From an uncultured Cellvibrio sp. (GTDB lineage: Bacteria; Pseudomonadota; Gammaproteobacteria; Pseudomonadales; Cellvibrionaceae), in the NCBI GenBank assembly GCA_946481095.1, contig CAMLML010000098.1:1-14436 (forward strand): a stretch of DNA of 14,436 nt, in the 5' to 3' direction. Below, one piece after another: positions 1-7,125 of this stretch; within the stretch, counting starts at the first letter, position 1; each line of letters begins with the position of its first letter. The notes under the pieces were generated by a model. That model was not told the DNA's origin. It saw only the letters and a program-made list of their open reading frames with translations, and did not search any database. Made by a program: the position numbers and the translations under genes.

Positions 1-127
1 CTTTAAGACGCGCCATCAAGAAGTTGTCCAGCCTTTGCCCTGCCTGATCAGCATCTATGGATGCAAAAGAGACCTGTAATATTGTTGACGATTGGGATGC
101 AGATTCATGTTTCATGCTGCGCATCAT
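1..127 (-). CDS. rluC: RluC, 23S rRNA pseudouridine synthase (5' end only)
   Basis: Only the first 42 codons are in the window; the gene runs off the left edge. The reading frame ends in the segment GQRLDNFLMARLK, which matches the start of the S4-like RNA-binding domain of the RluC/RluD family, where QRLDNFL is characteristic. RluC makes pseudouridines in 23S rRNA (positions 955, 2504 and 2580 in E. coli). Tandem ATG codons at 127 and 124 are both possible starts. The gene is divergent from rne, the same arrangement as in E. coli and many gammaproteobacteria, which supports the call. The catalytic domain lies outside the window and cannot be checked. Confidence 0.85.
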   Translation of the reverse strand, partial: MMRSMKHESASQSSTILQVSFASIDADQAGQRLDNFLMARLK

Positions 128-172
128 ACTAAAAAGTATCGCTAAGTGGCTGTTATAGCTTGTTTTTATTAT

Positions 173-201
173 TTGCTCGCCTTCTATATTGCTGCTATAT
201 T
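173..201 (+). promoter_or_regulatory. weak sigma-70-like promoter candidate for rne
   Basis: TTGCTC (173-178), a 17-bp spacer and TATATT (196-201). The -10 matches 5 of 6 consensus bases; the -35 matches only TTG. A start near 208 would place the first strong hairpin (222-267) at the 5' end of a leader of about 570 nt. The choice rests on spacing and position only. Confidence 0.3.
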
Positions 202-221
202 CCAAAGTGCCTTTCAGGACT

Positions 222-267
222 GGTTTCCACTGAATGCAGATTAAAGGCATTCAGGTCAGGAAATACC
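222..267 (+). promoter_or_regulatory. hairpin in rne 5' leader
   Basis: CTGAATGC (230-237) pairs perfectly with GCATTCAG (247-254) around a 9-nt loop. The stem extends past an internal loop with TTTCC (224-228) to GGAAA (259-263) and GG (222-223) to CC (266-267). It lies over 500 nt upstream of the rne start. RNase E in E. coli regulates its own message through leader hairpins; that this is the equivalent is inference. Confidence 0.45.
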
Positions 268-367
268 GCTGAGGGTAGTTTGAGTTTTTTGCCCTGCTCA
301 GAGAGTAAGACGGCACCAAAAGACGACACGCCATTGGCAAAAAATCGAACTAACTAACTGACAACTC

Positions 368-420
368 CGCTCAACAAGAAACTGAGCGATTTAACAACAC
401 CGGCACTTATACTGGTCTTG
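368..420 (+). promoter_or_regulatory. two adjacent hairpins in rne 5' leader
   Basis: The first has CGCTCA (368-373) and TGAGCG (383-388) around a 9-nt A-rich loop. The second has CAACACCGG (395-403) and CTGGTCTTG (412-420) around an 8-nt loop, with one mismatch and one G-U pair. Neither is followed by a T-run, so they are not terminators. Placed between rluC and rne, they may form part of a structured, autoregulatory leader. Confidence 0.4.
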
Positions 421-778
421 TTGATAAACAGGTGTTTTGAAAAATCAGAATTATTTTGTGGTAGAAAATTGTTATCAAATGTTTGATATCCCTTACATGC
501 AAATACACTCATGGCATGGACTGAAAAACCACCAAATAGTAAATGAGAGAAGCAAATTTTTGTTTTGGCCGATGCAGGATTGTCATCAGGCAACGCGTAT
601 AAAGGATCACAAACAGATCGGGATCTGATTTAAACAGCGTTTTATTTTGTAGCCCATAGCGGCAAATGTTGATAAAACCCTACCCCATCTGGCATCCATA
701 AAATTTGTCTGGCTTCTGAGCTTTTCAAAGCCTGTGTTATCAACGCATCCGAGGGTGCTAGAAACAACAGGTTTATTT

Positions 779-3514
779 ATGAAAAGAATGCTTATTAACG
801 CAACCCAGCCTGAAGAACTGCGCGTTGCACTGGTTGATGGCCAATGGCTGTACGACCTGGATATCGAAAATCGCAACCGCGAACAAAAAAAATCCAATAT
901 TTACAAAGGTAAAATCACCCGTATAGAACCCAGTCTCGAAGCTGCGTTTGTTGACTACGGCGCTGAGCGTCATGGCTTTCTACCACTCAAAGAAATCTCT
1001 CGCCAGTATTTCACCAAAGGTGGTGAATACGAAGGCCGTGTCAAAATTAAGGACGTACTGAAAGAAGGTACTGAAGTCATAGTTCAGGTTGACAAAGAAG
1101 AGCGTGGCAACAAGGGAGCCGCCCTTACCACTTTTATCAGCCTTGCCGGGCGTTATCTGGTACTAATGCCTAACAATCCTCGGGCTGGTGGTATCTCCCG
1201 TCGCATTGAAGGCGAGGAAAGAGCAGATCTGAAAGATGCCTTGGGAGAAATTGAAGTGCCCAATGGTATGGGTGTGATTATCCGTACCGCAGGTGTTGGC
1301 CGTAGCTCTGAAGAATTACAGTGGGATTTAAACTATCTGCTGCAACTTTGGGAGTCGATTGAAAAAGCTGCCAATACTGTCAACGCGCCGGAGTTTTTGT
1401 TTCAGGAAAGCAACGTTATTATTCGTGCTATTCGCGATTATCTTCGTCAGGATATTGGAGAAGTTATTGTTGATAATAAAGAAGCCTACGATCTTGCGGC
1501 AGAATTCGTTCGTCAGGTAATGCCGAATTATCGCAGTAAGGTGAAACTTTATCAGGACGATATCCCTCTTTTTAATCGCTACCAGATCGAATCACAAATC
1601 GAAACTGCGTTTCAGCGTGAAGTCAAATTGCCATCTGGAGGATCGATTGTGATTGATCCAACGGAAGCCTTGGTATCGATTGACATCAACTCTTCACGTG
1701 CAACCAAAGGCGGCGACATCGAAGAAACTGCACGCCAAACCAACCTTGAAGCAGCCGACGAGATTGCTCGCCAATTACGTTTACGTGATATGGGCGGCCT
1801 GGTGGTTATTGACTTCATTGATATGCAGTCACCACGCAATCAACGCGATGTGGAAAATCGTGTGCACGAAGCATTACAGATGGATCGTGCCCGTGTGCAA
1901 ATTGGCCGCATCTCCAAATTTGGCCTGCTGGAAATGTCGCGTCAACGCTTGCGCCCATCCTTAGGTGAAACTCACAGCAAAATATGCCCACGCTGTGAAG
2001 GCCAAGGTACGATTCGCTCGACTCGCTCATTGGCCTTATCAATTTTGCGCCTGGTTGAAGACGAGGCACAAAAAGATCGCAGTGCTGAAATCCGTGCAAT
2101 TTGTCCGGTATCTGTTGCCACATATCTGCTAAATGAAAAACGAAAAACCATTTCCAGTATTGAAGCACGCAACAATACTCGCGTTGTGATTGTCCCAAAT
2201 GCCGAATTACAAACACCTCATTTTGAAGTTCAACGTTTACGTGATGACGATGAAGGCACTCTGGAAACCAGTTACAAAATTATTCCTCACCATCACGACG
2301 AGCAAAAAGAAGATGATGGAAGTGAAATTAACAACAAGCCTGTTAACTTCCCAAAACCGCTGGTGCAATTAACAGCCCCCAGCCAACCTGCGCCTGAACC
2401 CGCTAAAAAACCCGGTATTCTCAGCCGTTTATTGTCGGCTCTGGGTTCAATATTTGGCGGCGAAAAAGAAGTTGGCAAAAAATCCAAACGGGATAATCGT
2501 GACAATCGTCGCGGACAAAATCGTAATCGCCGGGATTCGCGCAACAATCGTCGGGACAAGGATCATAAACGCGAAGAATTGCGTGATAATCTCGAAAAAC
2601 CTGTCGAGTCAAAACGCGACGAAAAAACCAAAGATCAGGATTCACGCCAGCAACGCAATAATCGCCAGGAAAATAATACCGGCGAGGAACAACGTGGACA
2701 CAAACATCGTCAACAGCGCCAACAACGTGAAGAACGTCCGCGTGAAGAGCGCCCTGTTGTGACCAAAGAAGAAAAAGTTCAGGATCAGGAAGTATTAGCT
2801 GATCAGGATTCTGAAAATGCGAATGACAACCGCCCCAACCGTCGCCCCGCCGGACGTCGCAATCGCACCCAGCAACGCCGTCGCGATAAACGAAATGTTG
2901 ATGATATGTTTGAACAGGATTCCATTACGGATGAAACTATTACACCAGCAGCTGCAGCATCATCTGTCTTTGCCGCTCCGATGCAAACTGCACCAGTGCA
3001 AGAGTTGAGTGAATCCGCACGTTTAGCACAGGAAATTGCAGCAGCAATTGCAGAGCATGAACGGGAAACATCAAAAATAAAACAGGAAACCCAGGACTAT
3101 CCTTCAACACTTATTCAACCTATTCCTGAACAAATCGCAACAGGAAAAGCACAAAATGAAGATTATGTCTCCACCCCAACGCCGATTGAGGACTCACGCA
3201 GTTCATATGCTATAGAGGAAGTATCCGAACCAATTAATTTGGGGGATAGCAATAAAATAGATATGGAAAAACACGAGGACTCTATTGTTCAAGAAAGTCC
3301 CGCTTCGACGACAACCGTAGCAACACGGGCAGGAAACGATCCACGATTGGCGCCCAAACCTGTCGGCCAAATTCAAATTTTGACTGAAAAACTGGAAGTG
3401 GTCGCAGCTCATCCACTGGACACACAACTACCTCCTTTGGTGTCACACAATCCGCGAAGAATTCAAAGGCCACAAAACGATCCGAGAACATCAAAAGTGA
3501 GTCAGTCAGAATAA
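779..3514 (+). CDS. rne: RNase E, endoribonuclease and degradosome scaffold
   Basis: 911 residues. Cuts single-stranded AU-rich RNA in mRNA decay and in rRNA and tRNA processing. The N-terminal half follows E. coli RNase E closely: [10 protein letters not shown] start, S1 domain (about 36-120), 5'-monophosphate sensor with RTAG near 169, catalytic Asp302 (in SIDINS) and Asp345 (in VIDFIDM), and zinc-link CPRC at 403-406. The C-terminal half is low-complexity scaffold: an amphipathic segment at 545-561 ([17 protein letters not shown]) resembling the membrane-targeting helix of E. coli RNase E, then Arg/Asn/Asp-rich RNA-binding tracts, acidic stretches, and two NDPR motifs near the end. The frame is open from 734, but ATG 779 matches the family start and has CAGG 7 nt upstream. 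The tail is shorter than in E. coli (1061 residues). Confidence 0.98.
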   Translation: MKRMLINATQPEELRVALVDGQWLYDLDIENRNREQKKSNIYKGKITRIEPSLEAAFVDYGAERHGFLPLKEISRQYFTKGGEYEGRVKIKDVLKEGTEVIVQVDKEERGNKGAALTTFISLAGRYLVLMPNNPRAGGISRRIEGEERADLKDALGEIEVPNGMGVIIRTAGVGRSSEELQWDLNYLLQLWESIEKAANTVNAPEFLFQESNVIIRAIRDYLRQDIGEVIVDNKEAYDLAAEFVRQVMPNYRSKVKLYQDDIPLFNRYQIESQIETAFQREVKLPSGGSIVIDPTEALVSIDINSSRATKGGDIEETARQTNLEAADEIARQLRLRDMGGLVVIDFIDMQSPRNQRDVENRVHEALQMDRARVQIGRISKFGLLEMSRQRLRPSLGETHSKICPRCEGQGTIRSTRSLALSILRLVEDEAQKDRSAEIRAICPVSVATYLLNEKRKTISSIEARNNTRVVIVPNAELQTPHFEVQRLRDDDEGTLETSYKIIPHHHDEQKEDDGSEINNKPVNFPKPLVQLTAPSQPAPEPAKKPGILSRLLSALGSIFGGEKEVGKKSKRDNRDNRRGQNRNRRDSRNNRRDKDHKREELRDNLEKPVESKRDEKTKDQDSRQQRNNRQENNTGEEQRGHKHRQQRQQREERPREERPVVTKEEKVQDQEVLADQDSENANDNRPNRRPAGRRNRTQQRRRDKRNVDDMFEQDSITDETITPAAAASSVFAAPMQTAPVQELSESARLAQEIAAAIAEHERETSKIKQETQDYPSTLIQPIPEQIATGKAQNEDYVSTPTPIEDSRSSYAIEEVSEPINLGDSNKIDMEKHEDSIVQESPASTTTVATRAGNDPRLAPKPVGQIQILTEKLEVVAAHPLDTQLPPLVSHNPRRIQRPQNDPRTSKVSQSE

Positions 3515-3523
3515 TTAACAACC

Positions 3524-3553
3524 AAAAGCCGAATCAAAAGATTCGGCTTTTTC
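3524..3553 (+). terminator. rho-independent terminator of rne
   Basis: AAAAGCCGAATC (3524-3535), loop AAAA, GATTCGGCTTTT (3540-3551) and trailing T. Perfect 12-bp stem, starting 10 nt after the rne stop. A-tract and T-tract on the two sides mean it could also work in the other direction. Confidence 0.9.
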
Positions 3554-3625
3554 GTTTAACGCTCAAAACAATTTCACCTTCTTTTTTGCCCTCAATAAAA
3601 AATATTAAAAAAAGTTATATGAAGC

Positions 3626-3653
3626 TTGCCCATCAGAAAAAGCACTGTATAAT
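3626..3653 (+). promoter_or_regulatory. sigma-70 promoter of tRNA-Ser
   Basis: TTGCCC (3626-3631), 16-bp spacer, perfect TATAAT (3648-3653), followed by the GC-rich discriminator TCGCCCC. A GC-rich discriminator is typical of stable-RNA promoters under stringent control. The start would fall near 3660, just ahead of the mature tRNA. Confidence 0.8.
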
Positions 3654-3664
3654 TCGCCCCACTC

Positions 3665-3754
3665 GGAGGGGTGGCAGAGTGGTTGAATGCACCGGTCTTG
3701 AAAACCGGCGTAGGTGCGAGCCTACCCAGGGTTCGAATCCCTGCCCCTCCGCCA
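3665..3754 (+). tRNA. tRNA-Ser(UGA)
   Basis: 90 nt including an encoded CCA. The acceptor stem GGAGGGG pairs with CCCCTCC. The anticodon stem CCGGT/ACCGG holds loop CTTGAAA with anticodon TGA at 3699-3701. The long variable arm marks it as class II (TAGG/CCTA), and the T arm is CAGGG-TTCGAAT-CCCTG. The sequence is close to E. coli tRNA-Ser(UGA). It reads UCA and, with cmo5U34 modification, further UCN codons. That wobble base is a known CmoM substrate class, and cmoM lies elsewhere in this window. Confidence 0.97.
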
Positions 3755-3760
3755 AATATT

Positions 3761-3783
3761 AAGGGCCTTAAGGCCCTTTTTTA
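3761..3783 (+). terminator. rho-independent terminator after tRNA-Ser
   Basis: An 18-bp perfect palindrome made of AAGGGCCTT and AAGGCCCTT (3761-3778) is followed by a T-run, starting 6 nt after the tRNA CCA end. It closes the one-gene tRNA transcript. Confidence 0.85.
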
Positions 3784-3849
3784 TTGTCTTTTTTTACTAA
3801 ACTTTTTTATAAAAATGATGTCAAGAAAATAGGTCTTTTGATTAAGGAC

Positions 3850-3878
3850 TTGGCAACTACTGGATTGATTTGTATCAT
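3850..3878 (+). promoter_or_regulatory. sigma-70 promoter of yccA
   Basis: TTGGCA (3850-3855), 17-bp spacer, TATCAT (3873-3878). Both boxes match 5 of 6 consensus bases at ideal spacing. The start would be near 3885, giving a leader of about 23 nt that contains the AGGAG ribosome binding site at 3896-3900. Confidence 0.75.
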
Positions 3879-3907
3879 CGGCTCGACAATTAATCAGGAG
3901 TGTAATT

Positions 3908-4588
3908 ATGCAAGACATTTACAAGACCCCATCAGCAACGCTGGACAGCGTAGGAACCAGCAAAGTGTTGCGAAACACTTATATGCTGTTATCTATGACG
4001 CTAGCGTTTAGTACTCTGACAGCTACAGTATCCATGGTAATAGGCATCAGCTCCATGGTCGGACTGGTTATGAGTTTATCGGCTTTGGCACTTATCTGGT
4101 TTGTTCTGCCACGCACTGCCAATTCTTCAGCCGGTATCTGGGTTGTTTTCGCTTTCACAGGCCTTATCGGAGCCAGCTTGGGCCCGATGCTCAATCGTTA
4201 TTTGGGACTCAGTAACGGCGGGCAAATTATCATGCAAGCTCTTGGTGGTACTGCATTGATTTTCGCCGGTCTCTCCGCTTATGTATTAACGACCCGCAAA
4301 AACTTCAGCTTCATGGGCGGCTTTTTGGCTGTTGGCTGTATGTTACTGTTGGTTGTATCGTTGTTTTTAGTTGGCGCATCACTTTTTGGATACTATTTTT
4401 CAACACTGCACCTGGTTCTTTCTGTTGCAGTTATTTTGCTAATGTCTTGCCTGATTCTTTATCAAACAAGTGAGATTATCCACAATGGCGAGACCAATTA
4501 TCTCATCGCGACAACTAACCTTTATCTTTCTATTGTCAATCTATTTACCAGCCTGTTACATCTTTTAGGCGTGGCCAGTGATGATTGA
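3908..4588 (+). CDS. yccA: YccA, Bax inhibitor-1 family FtsH modulator
   Basis: 226 residues, seven predicted transmembrane helices. It matches E. coli YccA (219 residues) along its length: the N-terminal STHKVLRNTYFLLSLTLAFS block is here TSKVLRNTYMLLSMTLAFS, and ALGGTALIF, SAYVLTTRK and GETNY are conserved. YccA is an inner-membrane substrate and modulator of the FtsH protease and limits FtsH attack on SecY when translocons jam. AGGAG lies 7 nt upstream of ATG 3908. Its position before tus genes is shared with E. coli (yccA-tusE) and Pseudomonas. It has its own promoter and terminator. Confidence 0.95.
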   Translation: MQDIYKTPSATLDSVGTSKVLRNTYMLLSMTLAFSTLTATVSMVIGISSMVGLVMSLSALALIWFVLPRTANSSAGIWVVFAFTGLIGASLGPMLNRYLGLSNGGQIIMQALGGTALIFAGLSAYVLTTRKNFSFMGGFLAVGCMLLLVVSLFLVGASLFGYYFSTLHLVLSVAVILLMSCLILYQTSEIIHNGETNYLIATTNLYLSIVNLFTSLLHLLGVASDD

Positions 4589-4609
4589 TTTTTAGTTTAG
4601 CTAACAAAA

Positions 4610-4637
4610 AAGGCTCCTTCGGGAGCCTTAATTTTTT
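4610..4637 (+). terminator. terminator between yccA and tusD
   Basis: AAGGCTCC (4610-4617), UUCG-type tetraloop TTCG, GGAGCCTT (4622-4629), then AATTTTTTC. It is a strong canonical hairpin. It ends only about 10 nt before the tusD start codon, leaving no room for a separate promoter downstream. Confidence 0.88.
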
Positions 4638-4647
4638 CGGTGTGCCT

Positions 4648-5040
4648 ATGTTATTTTCATTAGTTGTACTTGCAGCACCTTATTCAGATCAATCCAGCAA
4701 TACTGCTTTTGAATTTGCCAAAGCAGTGTTGGATGAAGGCCATAAAATTCACAGGGTATTTTTTTATGGTGATGGTGTTCATAATGCAACATCACTCAGT
4801 GCTCCCCCCAGAGACGAAAGAGATTTGCCCGACGAATGGAAACAACTTGCCGAAAAAGAAAAAATTGATCTTGTTGTATGCATAGCTGCTGCATTACGAC
4901 GAGGCTTACTAAACAAAGAAGAAGCCAAACGTTATTTAAAACCGGCAGCCAATTTAATGGATCATTTTGAAATCAGCGGCCTTGGGCAGTTGCTGGAGGC
5001 AACAGTAGTTTCAGACAGAATAATTACGTTTGGAACATGA
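4648..5040 (+). CDS. tusD: TusD, sulfur-relay subunit for tRNA 2-thiouridine
   Basis: 130 residues, DsrE family. TusBCD form a hexamer that takes persulfide sulfur from TusA and hands it to TusE, then MnmA, for 2-thiolation of U34 in tRNA-Lys, -Glu and -Gln. The active cysteine is Cys78 in VVCIAAALRRG, the same number as in E. coli TusD (128 residues). VFFYGDGVHNA and the closing SGLGQLLEA stretch also match. The frame is open further upstream, but that part overlaps the terminator hairpin; ATG 4648 gives the family N terminus. GTG 4642 is an alternative. There is no good Shine-Dalgarno at either. One base separates its stop from tusC. Confidence 0.95.
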   Translation: MLFSLVVLAAPYSDQSSNTAFEFAKAVLDEGHKIHRVFFYGDGVHNATSLSAPPRDERDLPDEWKQLAEKEKIDLVVCIAAALRRGLLNKEEAKRYLKPAANLMDHFEISGLGQLLEATVVSDRIITFGT

Positions 5041-5041
5041 T

Positions 5042-5401
5042 ATGAAAAAAATTTTATTTATCACTCGACAAGCACCTTATGGCAATAGCCACGCACGTGA
5101 AGCATTGGATGCCATTCTGGCAGCCAGCGCCTACGATCAGGAATTGAGCTTATTATTTATGGACGATGGTGTTTTTCAATTGATCAAACAACAAAACGCT
5201 AATCAAATTACACAAAAAAATATGGCATCCTCTCTTCAGGCGCTGGAACTATATGGAATCGATAAAATTTATTGCCATGCTGATTCGCTCAAAAAACGCG
5301 GACTAACGACATCCGACCTCATTCTTGAGCAACTTGAAATAATCGACGACGCTCAAATAAATCAACTTATGAACAAACAAGATCAATTACTCAGTTTTTA
5401 A
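5042..5401 (+). CDS. tusC: TusC, sulfur-relay subunit
   Basis: 119 residues, identical in length to E. coli TusC, DsrF-like. Conserved blocks include APYGNSHAREALDA, MDDGVFQL and LYGIDKIYCHADSLKKRGL. It is a structural partner in the TusBCD complex. The frame opens at 5030, but ATG 5042 gives the family start (MKKILFI) and has GGA 6 nt upstream. It is spaced one base after the tusD stop and three bases before tusB, so one operon with likely translational coupling. Confidence 0.95.
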   Translation: MKKILFITRQAPYGNSHAREALDAILAASAYDQELSLLFMDDGVFQLIKQQNANQITQKNMASSLQALELYGIDKIYCHADSLKKRGLTTSDLILEQLEIIDDAQINQLMNKQDQLLSF

Positions 5402-5404
5402 AAT

Positions 5405-5713
5405 ATGGCCATTCTACACATCATTAGCAAATCCCCTTTTAACTGCCTGAGCATGGAGTCAGGCCTGAATATATGCTCGGGTAATGATGCAGTCATATTA
5501 ATTAACGATGGCGTTTTAGGTGCTATAACATCTTCACCGCTGGCTGCGACCATAAACAGATTATCAGCTTCAGGAGCAGAGTTTTATGCACTTGAAAATG
5601 ATCTTATTGCCAGAGGTATTACAGAAAAGTTACTAACAGGAATTAAACCAATCAGCTATCAGGGTTTTGTGAAATTAACAGTTAAATTCAAACTTGCCCA
5701 AAGCTGGTATTGA
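5405..5713 (+). CDS. tusB: TusB, sulfur-relay subunit
   Basis: 102 residues (E. coli 95), DsrH-like. It opens with MAILHIISKSPF, has ILINDGVLGA and YALENDLIARGI, and ends with the GFVKLTVK segment typical of TusB. It completes the TusBCD hexamer with TusC and TusD. The start ATG 5405 is 3 nt after the tusC stop with no clear Shine-Dalgarno, which suggests coupling to tusC translation. Confidence 0.93.
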   Translation: MAILHIISKSPFNCLSMESGLNICSGNDAVILINDGVLGAITSSPLAATINRLSASGAEFYALENDLIARGITEKLLTGIKPISYQGFVKLTVKFKLAQSWY

Positions 5714-5714
5714 T

Positions 5715-6035
5715 ATGACAGATCCATTCCCTGACGTTGATGGCGAAGGCTTCCTGAAAAATCCGAACGAGTGGATGCCAATAATTGCAGAGCAAATTGC
5801 ACAACAGGAAAATATTTTCCTGACAGATGCGCATTGGGAAATAATCCATTTGATACGGGAGTTTTATCACCAATTCGATCTATCACCGGCGATGAGACCA
5901 TTGGTGAAATTTGTAGGAAAAAATCTGGGGGAAGATAAAGGAAAAAGTATTTATCTCATGCAGCTATTTCCACCAAGCCCGGCGAAAATAGCGGCCAAAA
6001 TTGCAGGCCTGCCCAAGCCTGCAAATTGTCTTTGA
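5715..6035 (+). CDS. tusE: TusE, DsrC-like sulfur carrier
   Basis: 106 residues from ATG 5715. It accepts sulfur from TusBCD and passes it to MnmA. The closing segment AKIAGLPKPANCL carries the conserved penultimate cysteine (Cys105). The second cysteine of true DsrC, about ten residues earlier, is absent, so this is TusE and not a sulfite-reductase partner. The middle (HWEIIHLIREFYHQF, SPAMRPLVKFV) matches the family. The frame also opens at TTG 5694 inside tusB; ATG 5715 is one base after the tusB stop, copying the tusD-tusC junction, and is preferred. Its stop abuts the yajC stop exactly: TGATCA serves both strands. Confidence 0.93.
   Translation: MTDPFPDVDGEGFLKNPNEWMPIIAEQIAQQENIFLTDAHWEIIHLIREFYHQFDLSPAMRPLVKFVGKNLGEDKGKSIYLMQLFPPSPAKIAAKIAGLPKPANCL
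6001..6024 (-). terminator. possible yajC terminator inside tusE 3' end
   Basis: TTGCAGGC (6001-6008) and GCCTGCAA (6017-6024) form an 8-bp stem with an 8-nt loop. Read on the minus strand it is followed by TTTTGG, a short U-run, about 12 nt past the yajC stop. On the plus strand no T-run follows directly. As the only hairpin at this convergent junction it may stop yajC transcripts within tusE codons. Confidence 0.4.
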
Positions 6036-6377
6036 TCAAGCTGCATCTATCGACTTGATAGTGCCTTTAGGTAACACAGCATGGACTGCCACTTTTTGAA
6101 ACCTGAGCTCAATATTGTTTCCGGTTTCAACCACAATATAAGTATCATCAACTTTTACAACACGACCAACAATTCCACTGGTCATGACTACCTCATCCCC
6201 TTTACCTAAAGCTGACATCAAATTTTGATGCTCTTTTTGGCGTTTACGCTGCGGACGAATAATCAATAAATACATGAACAAAAACATACCGCCCATCATG
6301 ATCCAGAATGTCCACGGACTCGCTTGTTGCGGCGCGGCAGCTTGCGTTTGTGCTATAGCAGATGGAATTAAACTCAT
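6036..6377 (-). CDS. yajC: YajC, SecDF-associated translocase subunit
   Basis: 113 residues. A single membrane helix (about 21-41, FWIMMGGMFLFMYLLIIRP) is followed by the RPQRKRQKEHQNLMSAL linker and a small cytosolic beta domain (GDEVVMTSGIVGRVVKV), all classic YajC. The protein associates with SecD and SecF at the inner membrane in preprotein export. Shine-Dalgarno GGGGTGA stands upstream of ATG 6377. yajC normally sits between tgt and secD; here neither neighbour is present, so this is a relocated or second copy. A TATAAA at 6416-6421 on the minus strand could be its -10, but no good -35 accompanies it. Confidence 0.95.
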   Translation of the reverse strand: MSLIPSAIAQTQAAAPQQASPWTFWIMMGGMFLFMYLLIIRPQRKRQKEHQNLMSALGKGDEVVMTSGIVGRVVKVDDTYIVVETGNNIELRFQKVAVHAVLPKGTIKSIDAA

Positions 6378-6447
6378 AAAATCACCCCAGTTAAAAAAAG
6401 CGCAACTCTACCTGTTTTATACAAGTGAGGCAATTAAACGGGGGGAT

Positions 6448-6480
6448 AAAAAAATCCCTGCAATTTGCAGGGATTTTTTA
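6448..6480 (-). terminator. terminator downstream of the AraC-type gene
   Basis: TCCCTGC (6455-6461), loop AATTT, GCAGGGA (6467-6473), with an A-tract on one side and a T-tract on the other that extend the stem. It starts 2 nt after the stop of the minus-strand regulator gene and separates it from yajC. The symmetrical A/T tracts make it possibly bidirectional. Confidence 0.88.
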
Positions 6481-6481
6481 G

Positions 6482-6925
6482 TCATGCGTAATCGCGAAAC
6501 AGTTTCCGAAACAGACTGGGAGACAATCCTGTCCAACGTTTAAAAGCGTTGGTAAAACTGGTTCGATCAGAGAAGTCCAAAGCTTTGGAGACTGAATCAA
6601 CACTCATATGCTGGTCAATCAAAAACTTGATTGCATAATGAAACCGCACAGAATCACGCAGTTGTGCAAAATTGGCATTTTGCTCCTGCAAGCGACGCTG
6701 TAAGGTACGTCGAGTCAATCGAACATCACCCGCAATATCATCCACAGAAAGTGGATGCTGGCCAACACGCTGCACCAGTGCTTCGACAATTCGATTTGCT
6801 ACACCATCTACTTTGGGTATCTCGGCAAGAACCAGATACTCTTCGTAAGTTTTCACCTGTCCCGTTTCAAACGCTTCACCTGAAGCATCAGAGTCAAGAC
6901 GGTATTTTCGCTGTAATTGGATCAT
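6482..6925 (-). CDS. small AraC-family regulator, HTH domain only
   Basis: 147 residues. The C-terminal 90 or so form a double helix-turn-helix of the AraC/XylS type: first helix pair around VDDIAGDVRLTRRTLQRRL, second around VDSVSKALDFSDRTSFTNAF, then KRWTGLSP, the family signature. The closest style is the ArgR/OruR branch, whose members normally exceed 300 residues with an N-terminal sensing domain. Here only about 55 residues precede the HTH. It is not an obvious recent truncation: AAAGGAG lies 9 nt before ATG 6925, a strong promoter sits upstream, and the 200 bp upstream contain no remnant of a sensing domain. Targets are unknown. Confidence 0.85.
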   Translation of the reverse strand: MIQLQRKYRLDSDASGEAFETGQVKTYEEYLVLAEIPKVDGVANRIVEALVQRVGQHPLSVDDIAGDVRLTRRTLQRRLQEQNANFAQLRDSVRFHYAIKFLIDQHMSVDSVSKALDFSDRTSFTNAFKRWTGLSPSLFRKLFRDYA

Positions 6926-6973
6926 TGAGGGCGTCTCCTTTGCCAGCTAAGGCGCTGTAAGGTTTAGGATTAA

Positions 6974-7009
6974 TTAACTGCTATGTTTTAATTGACCCCT
7001 CCGTGTCAT
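6974..7009 (-). CDS. possible 11-residue leader peptide
   Basis: An 11-codon frame (MTRRGQLKHSS) in the leader of the AraC-type gene, with GAGAG about 5 nt before its ATG and a TAA stop. It would be translated from the transcript predicted to start near 7024 and end about 48 nt before the regulator start. No attenuator hairpin accompanies it, so a control role is a guess. Confidence 0.3.
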   Translation of the reverse strand: MTRRGQLKHSS

Positions 7010-7030
7010 TTGAACTCTCACTAGTAGTGG

Positions 7031-7058
7031 ATTATAGAGCAAGATTTTATCTAGCCAA
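7031..7058 (-). promoter_or_regulatory. sigma-70 promoter of the AraC-type gene
   Basis: On the minus strand TTGGCT (7058-7053), 16-bp spacer, perfect TATAAT (7036-7031). The predicted start near 7024 sits in the centre of an 11-bp dyad, CACTA-G-TAGTG (7019-7029), which is placed like an operator. The leader would be about 100 nt. Confidence 0.7.
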
Positions 7059-7125
7059 GCCTGAATGAATGCTTTTTATTCAAAAACCAAACTTTTTTAT
7101 CAGACTCGACAAAAAATACGTTGAT

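Larger units (their letters stand above)
128..778. other. rluC-rne divergent intergenic region
   Basis: About 650 bp without a convincing gene. Several short open frames exist on both strands, but they start with weak codons, lack ribosome binding sites and resemble nothing I know. The region should hold the rluC promoter and a long rne 5' leader, as RNase E messages in enterobacteria carry a long leader used for autoregulation. I see a weak promoter candidate, three hairpins (listed separately) and a near-perfect dyad at 473-488 (arms TATCAAA and TTTGATA with a 2-nt centre). Confidence 0.6.

Noticed and set aside
160..628. Short open frames of 63-79 codons on both strands before rne
   Set aside because: Weak starts, no ribosome binding sites, no recognisable protein character; better explained as leader RNA.
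1612..3521. Several antisense and alternate-frame open frames over rne (up to 133 codons)
   Set aside because: They lie wholly within a certain RNase E gene, and their sequence is a by-product of its Arg-rich and biased codons.
3655..3790. tRNA-Ser as integration site of a genomic island
   Set aside because: No repeat of the tRNA 3' end, no integrase, and the downstream genes are conserved core genes.
5694..5714. TTG start extending TusE by seven residues into tusB
   Set aside because: No ribosome binding site, and ATG 5715 repeats the one-base spacing seen between tusD and tusC; kept only as an alternative.
6001..6024. Hairpin at the tusE end as a terminator for the tus operon
   Set aside because: No T-run follows on the plus strand; only the minus-strand direction has one.
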